Assembly (NCBI RefSeq): GCF_001418345.1
Contig: NZ_LIPW01000001.1
Location: 718,429 to 782,428 of the forward strand
Origin: Pseudidiomarina woesei
Lineage (GTDB): Bacteria > Pseudomonadota > Gammaproteobacteria > Enterobacterales > Alteromonadaceae
DNA: 64,000 nucleotides
Direction of reading: 5' to 3'
The position numbers were made by a program, and so were the translations under genes. Of this stretch, positions 59,981 to 64,000 are shown in pieces (position 1 is the stretch's first letter; each line of letters starts with the position of its first letter). The notes below the pieces were generated by a model. That model had not been told where the DNA came from. It worked only from the letters and a program-made list of their open reading frames with translations, and searched no databases.

Positions 59981-61933
59981 ATGTTTCGTGCATTGATAAC
60001 AGCAACACTGGCATGTGCGCTGATGTTGTCACCTAGCGCAGTCGCGCAAACTACAGACAAAGAAAATTCGGTCGAAAAATTGCCGGTTGAATATTTCTTC
60101 AAAAACGCTGCTTATGAGCACGTCGTCATTTCTCCCACGGGTAAATATTTCGCCATTAAATCAAACGCTGGCGATCGTGATCAAATTCTCGTTTATAACC
60201 GTGAAACCAGTAAGGTTGCAAGTAGCTTTAACTTGGCGGAAAACCAGCGTTTTAGCGATATTCACTGGGTTACCGACGAACGGTTTATTTTTGCTAGCCA
60301 AAAATACGTCGGCTTATGGGACAACCAAGGTGGCCCACGCAACTTGTATGCGGCCAATGCTGACGGTAGCAATCGTTTGCAATTATTCTTCTCTGATACC
60401 GCCGGCTACTCGCTGTTAAGCCTATTACCTGATGACCCTGAACATATACTTATTGGTCGTTATCATTGGCGTGACGGTGGCGAAGTAAAGGTTCACCGGC
60501 TTAATGTCAACAATGCGCGTACCTTCTATGAAGCCGATCAACCGCCTAAAGCTAATGGCGTTAGCCCCGATAACAAAGGCAACTTACGTATTGGATATAT
60601 CATTGAGCCCGACGAAGATGACGTATTCAAATCGCACATCACTTTGTTCTATAAGCCTTTTGGCAAAGACAACTGGGTAGAATACGAAATTGAAAATTTC
60701 CGCGAGGGCGCAACCGTTTTACTTAATGGCTACTCAGACGACGGCCGCTTCGCGTATTTATCTACCAACAACTGGGATGCCACAACACAGGTTTATCGCT
60801 TTGATACCAAGCTTGCTACCCTTGAGAAAATTGCCGGTAATGATCTGGTCGATGTCTACACAACAGTAACCGGTATGTCCGGTGAGCTACTAGGCGTAGA
60901 GTTCATGCCTGGCAAAATTGAGCGTGTCTATTTTGAAAATGATACGCAATCGGCAAAATTGCTAAAGCAACTCGAACAAGCCTTCCCTGGTCAACGGGTT
61001 CGTTTTACCAGTACCACAAAAGATAAAAAGCAGGCGATTATTTCAGTGAGTTCAGATCGCAATGCCGGTGAGTTTTACCTGCTAAACACCGAAACCTTGC
61101 AGGTTAGTTTTATCGCCGCACCAAGAGAGAACTTGTACGCTGAAGATATGGCGCCAATGCAGCCAATTTCTTACACCACGCGTGACGACATCACCATTCA
61201 TGGTTATTTAACCACACCTCGTGATTGGGACGGAAAAACAAAACTGCCCATGATCGTTAACGTTCATGGCGGCCCTCACGGTCCACGCGACACTTGGGGA
61301 TTCAACCCAGAAGTGCAGTTTTTCGCAAATCGTGGTTACGCCATACTACAGGTGAATTTCCGCGGTTCGGGCGGCTACGGATACGACTTCCAGCAGTCTG
61401 GCTACCAGAAATGGGGCCGCGAAATGCAAGACGACGTCACTGACGGTACCTTATGGGCCATTGAGCAAGGCATAGCCGACGAAGACCGTATTTGTATATA
61501 CGGCGGTAGTTATGGTGGCTACGCCGCACTAATGGGCGTCATCCGCGAGCCAGACTTGTACCAGTGTTCGGTGGGCTATGTGGGCGTTTATTCATTGCCG
61601 CTAATGTATGAAGTTGGCGATGTGCAAGAAACCTCGCGTGGTAAAAAAGTATGGGAACGCTTCATCGGCACAGATGAACAAGTGCTAAAGGCGAATTCTC
61701 CGGTTTACAATGTTGATAAAATTAAGGTGCCACTGTACCTTGTGCATGGTAGCAGAGACGTGCGGGTTCCTATTGACCACATGCATGCCTTGACCAAAGC
61801 TCTCGATAGTGCCGGTAAAGACGACTACAAAGTATTCGTGCGTGAAGACGGCCACGGGTTTTACAAGGAAGAATATAAGCTTGAATTATACAAAGAGCTT
61901 GAGTCGTTCTTTGCTGAGCATTTATCAAAATAG
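59981..61933 (+). CDS. S9-family prolyl oligopeptidase-like serine peptidase
   Basis: A 650-residue secreted peptidase. Signal peptide (ITATLACALMLSPSAVAQ), an N-terminal beta-propeller region with AYEHVVISPTGKYFAIK and a C-terminal alpha/beta-hydrolase. The catalytic Ser is in YGGSYGGYAALMG (~residue 510), with Asp in HGSRDVRVPIDHM (~590) and His in REDGHGFYKEEY (~625). GDD-type mid-region VNVHGGPHGPRDTWGFN is typical of acylaminoacyl-peptidase-like S9C enzymes. Function: peptide hydrolysis in the periplasm. GGGAAC upstream of ATG 59981. Confidence 0.9.
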   Translation: MFRALITATLACALMLSPSAVAQTTDKENSVEKLPVEYFFKNAAYEHVVISPTGKYFAIKSNAGDRDQILVYNRETSKVASSFNLAENQRFSDIHWVTDERFIFASQKYVGLWDNQGGPRNLYAANADGSNRLQLFFSDTAGYSLLSLLPDDPEHILIGRYHWRDGGEVKVHRLNVNNARTFYEADQPPKANGVSPDNKGNLRIGYIIEPDEDDVFKSHITLFYKPFGKDNWVEYEIENFREGATVLLNGYSDDGRFAYLSTNNWDATTQVYRFDTKLATLEKIAGNDLVDVYTTVTGMSGELLGVEFMPGKIERVYFENDTQSAKLLKQLEQAFPGQRVRFTSTTKDKKQAIISVSSDRNAGEFYLLNTETLQVSFIAAPRENLYAEDMAPMQPISYTTRDDITIHGYLTTPRDWDGKTKLPMIVNVHGGPHGPRDTWGFNPEVQFFANRGYAILQVNFRGSGGYGYDFQQSGYQKWGREMQDDVTDGTLWAIEQGIADEDRICIYGGSYGGYAALMGVIREPDLYQCSVGYVGVYSLPLMYEVGDVQETSRGKKVWERFIGTDEQVLKANSPVYNVDKIKVPLYLVHGSRDVRVPIDHMHALTKALDSAGKDDYKVFVREDGHGFYKEEYKLELYKELESFFAEHLSK

Positions 61934-61952
61934 TGCGCATATTTGCTAACGC

Positions 61953-62029
61953 GTCTCCGTAGCTCAGCTGGATAGAGCAGCCCCCTCCTAAGGGGCAGGT
62001 CGCAGGTTCGACTCCTGCCGGAGACGCCA
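61953..62029 (+). tRNA. tRNA-Arg (CCT)
   Basis: 77 bases including CCA. Acceptor GTCTCCG pairs with CGGAGAC; anticodon loop CTCCTAA gives CCT, reading AGG; D-arm TAGCTCAGCTGGATAGAGC and T-loop GGTTCGACTCC are standard. Confidence 0.95.
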
Positions 62030-62060
62030 AAAAATAGAACAATAACCATTCGAGGTAAAC

Positions 62061-63041
62061 ATGGAACATTGGAGTAAATACTGGCAGTACAGCGGCGTTC
62101 TCAATAGCTTCGCTGAAGGCCAAGCTAGCACGGGTTATACCGGTGCACTAAAGCAACATTGGGATGCGTTTTTTGCATCCCTTCCTGCTGAAGCTGCCAT
62201 TGTCGACATTGGCACAGGTAACGGAGCATTGGCACTGTTAGCTCACGATTACAGCAAAACTGAAACCAAAGACTTTAATATTCACGGTATCGATGCGGCG
62301 AAAATTGATCCAGCCGCAAGCTTACAGAAGCAGTCACCCGCACTGGCAAAAAAACTCAAAGCAATTCAGTTTCACAGCGAAACCCCCATTGAAAAAGCAC
62401 CATTCAAAAAAGCAACTGTCGATGCCTATATTAGTCAGTTCGGTTTTGAATACGCCGATCGTAAAGACGCCATCAAAGTCATTCTTGATACCCTTAAAGA
62501 TAACGGCCAAGCACACTTTATTGTCCACAATAGTGCGAGCAGCTTAGTAAAAAGCTCACAGGCTGGCATTGAAGTTATTGAAAGTGTTTTAACTGACTCA
62601 CCATTGTTCCAACTTGCCGACCTTTATATTGACCTTGCAAGCCAGGCTATTCCGCAATTAGGGGACAAGGGCTGGCAGGAATTTAGCCATCAAAAAATTC
62701 TGGCACAAAGCATTCAATGGATGATGCGTGAACTGCAAGAGAAGTTCAGTAAACCAGAACAACAAGTTTGGGTTACAGACATCGTACGTCGCATTGCACG
62801 CACGTTAGAGCGCGTTGCAGGTAACACCATCGAAGACTGCGTGAAGCAGTTAGCCTATGAGTATCACTCGGTAAACGATCACAAACAACGTTTAATTGAC
62901 CAAAACAACGCTGCCTTTGCTAAGAAAGACATTACGGCATTGCAGAAGCAAGTTGAGAAGCTCGGTGCTAAGTTCAGCGCTGAAGAGTTCAAGCTTGACG
63001 ATGACAAGTTCGGTTGGGCTGTGACTGTAGCTAAAGGTTAA
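62061..63041 (+). CDS. Uncharacterised class I SAM-dependent methyltransferase
   Basis: A 326-residue protein with the SAM-binding motif I IVDIGTGNGALALLAHDY (~residues 47-64), GIDAAKID (motif II region) and YISQFGFEYADR (motif IV-like). The C-terminal 130 residues are a charged helical region (KQRLIDQNNAAFAKKDIT, LQKQVEKLGAKFSAEEF). Starts with MEHWSKYWQYSGVLNSFAEG. Substrate unknown. It follows tRNA-Arg by 31 bases, with GAGGT before ATG 62061. Confidence 0.75.
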   Translation: MEHWSKYWQYSGVLNSFAEGQASTGYTGALKQHWDAFFASLPAEAAIVDIGTGNGALALLAHDYSKTETKDFNIHGIDAAKIDPAASLQKQSPALAKKLKAIQFHSETPIEKAPFKKATVDAYISQFGFEYADRKDAIKVILDTLKDNGQAHFIVHNSASSLVKSSQAGIEVIESVLTDSPLFQLADLYIDLASQAIPQLGDKGWQEFSHQKILAQSIQWMMRELQEKFSKPEQQVWVTDIVRRIARTLERVAGNTIEDCVKQLAYEYHSVNDHKQRLIDQNNAAFAKKDITALQKQVEKLGAKFSAEEFKLDDDKFGWAVTVAKG

Positions 63042-63057
63042 TTGCTAAAAGCAAATA

Positions 63058-63099
63058 CGATATTGGATATTAGATATTAGATATTAGATATTAGAAAAG
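63058..63099. repeat. Partial family-2 repeat
   Basis: CGATATTGGATATTAGATAT followed by two more 9-base TAGATATTA steps, with no core and no right arm. The only truncated copy, fused to a terminator. Confidence 0.75.
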
Positions 63100-63125
63100 G
63101 CCCCTTGTGGAGCCTTTTTTTTTGC
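63094..63125 (+). terminator. Terminator of the methyltransferase gene
   Basis: AAAAGGC-CCCTTGTGGA-GCCTTTT hairpin followed by Ts, ~55 bases after the stop. Confidence 0.8.
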
Positions 63126-63162
63126 TTTGAAAACTAGTTCATATTTTGGCTTTCACAAACGA

Positions 63163-63190
63163 AAAAGCCCGCGGCGAACCGCGGGCCTTT
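63163..63190 (-). terminator. Terminator of the TonB-dependent receptor gene
   Basis: GCCCGCGG-TTCG-CCGCGGGC stem read on the minus strand, preceded by AAAGG and followed by TTTTTC. Strong. Confidence 0.88.
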
Positions 63191-63223
63191 AAATAACTTA
63201 GCTTATCGCTAACTCAAGCGTTC

Positions 63224-64000
63224 TTAGAATACTTGAGTGTAACGGAAGTAAGTGATACGACCGTAGTCATCGTACAAGTCGAAGTTGTAGTCACGACCGC
63301 CGTATGGAGTTAACTGTGGCAGTTTCTCGAACGCGTTCTGCATACCTAAGGTAATGCGACCGTTCCAAGAAGTAGCGTAGTTAGCTTGGAAATCGTGAGT
63401 TACGTAAGTACCGATAGAACCGTTACGCTCAGCGAAGGCAGGGTTACGTACACAGTTGTTACCAACTGCTTCAAAGCCTATACTACACTGTGCTTGGTCG
63501 CCGATGATGTTCATGTTCCAAACAAATGAGAAGTCAGACACAGTCCACAAGTTCTCGATGTTTGCACGGTAGTCAGGCAAGCCTGGGTCACCCATGAAGT
63601 TACGGCCGCCGTCTAGGCTGTAGTCGTTGGTGTAACTTACAGTAAAGTTAGTTTGCAATGCACCAATTGAACCGAAGTCAAAGTTGGTACGTGCGTTCAA
63701 GTCGATACCGTCAGTTTCTACGTAACCTTCGTTACCGTAACCTGCGTCAACGCGAGTGATCACGTTGTTAGTTGGGTTACGAGTTACACCCAAACCAGGT
63801 GGAATGAATTCTCCAGCAGCTTCACGTGCAATGATAGTGCTTGGGCCGTAGTACTGAATACGGTTGTCGATTTCGATTGACCAGTAGTCAACAGTCATGT
63901 TCAACCAATCAGTAGGCTGGTAAGCAACACCTAACGCGTACTGAGTAGACTGCTCTGACTCAAGGTTCGGGTTAGACTGAATGTAAGTGTCAACCTGAAC
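63224..64000 (-). CDS. TonB-dependent receptor, C-terminal part
   Basis: A 259-codon 3' fragment, open from the window edge to TAA. The end has beta-barrel strands: TQYALGVAYQPTDWLNMTVD near the start, TNFTVSYTNDYSLDGGRNFM in the middle and YGGRDYNFDLYDDYGRITYF before the C-terminal aromatic TQVF. This resembles the large Sus-like/oar-type receptors with TonB plug that many marine Alteromonadales carry. Substrate unknown. The rest of the gene lies beyond 64000. A strong terminator follows. Confidence 0.88.
   Translation of the reverse strand, partial: VQVDTYIQSNPNLESEQSTQYALGVAYQPTDWLNMTVDYWSIEIDNRIQYYGPSTIIAREAAGEFIPPGLGVTRNPTNNVITRVDAGYGNEGYVETDGIDLNARTNFDFGSIGALQTNFTVSYTNDYSLDGGRNFMGDPGLPDYRANIENLWTVSDFSFVWNMNIIGDQAQCSIGFEAVGNNCVRNPAFAERNGSIGTYVTHDFQANYATSWNGRITLGMQNAFEKLPQLTPYGGRDYNFDLYDDYGRITYFRYTQVF

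Overview
This window is chromosomal DNA of a marine gammaproteobacterium, most likely in or near Idiomarinaceae/Alteromonadales. That placement is an inference from protein character, moderate GC and gammaproteobacterial gene orders such as ybgC-tolQRAB-pal-cpoB-tRNALys-nadA and ribF-ileS-lspA-fkpB-ispH. Nearly all genes are housekeeping. No prophage, CRISPR array, transposase or rRNA operon was seen.

Layout: 1-3.7 kb is a ferric-iron ABC transporter (fbpABC type). 3.7-6.2 kb has a CorA/ZntB-type metal transporter, a Na+/Ca2+ exchanger and a DUF3429 membrane protein. 6.5-7.8 kb is an iron-storage cluster (bfd and two complementary bacterioferritin subunits) behind a probable Fur box. 7.8-10.7 kb has an MscS channel and a PrpE-type acyl-CoA ligase. 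10.9-12.0 kb is the most accessory-looking part: tRNA-Ser with a duplicated 3' flank, then a decayed or cryptic HigBA-like module. 12.1-15.6 kb has gamma-glutamyltransferase, a tiny Cys-rich lipoprotein, a ZIP transporter and a YeeZ-like SDR. 15.8-23 kb is gltBD and nadA. 23-28.7 kb is two tRNA-Lys genes and the Tol-Pal operon. 28.9-29.03 kb is an ORF-free transcription unit, a candidate small RNA. 29-35 kb is ruvCAB, aspS and cmoAB. 35.2-38.5 kb is galU, a POT peptide transporter and mlaA. 38.5-45.6 kb is the complete ccmABCDEFGHI cytochrome c maturation operon. 45.7-50.3 kb is a type IV pilus minor-pilin operon with an unusually large PilV-like protein, plus a divergent PilE-type pilin. 50.6-56.6 kb is ispH, fkpB, lspA, ileS and ribF. 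56.7-57.3 kb is a Phd/ParE-like toxin-antitoxin pair. Then come murJ, a four-helix-bundle (S23/IVS-type) gene inside ~49-bp inverted repeats, rpsT, an S9 peptidase, tRNA-Arg, a methyltransferase and the C-terminal end of a TonB-dependent receptor.

The most distinctive feature is the set of three palindromic repeat families between genes: (1) GC-rich REP/BIME elements with a GCCCGGCGT...ACGCCGGGC core; (2) AT-rich palindromes built of TATTAGATATTGGATATTAG-like arms around a conserved ATACCCGNTACATC core; (3) GTTATTCGTTATTCG...TTCGCTGTTCG palindromes. They repeatedly abut or enter coding sequence. At least six genes take their TAG stop from a family-1 element, two from family 2 and one takes TAA from family 3, while ribF reads through a REP and gains a short tail. 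The S23-type gene sits between two family-3 arms, and two other family-3 copies look like the same element without the gene. These repeats, the diverged HigB-like ORF with no normal start codon, the candidate sRNA and the large PilV-like protein are the points most worth following up.
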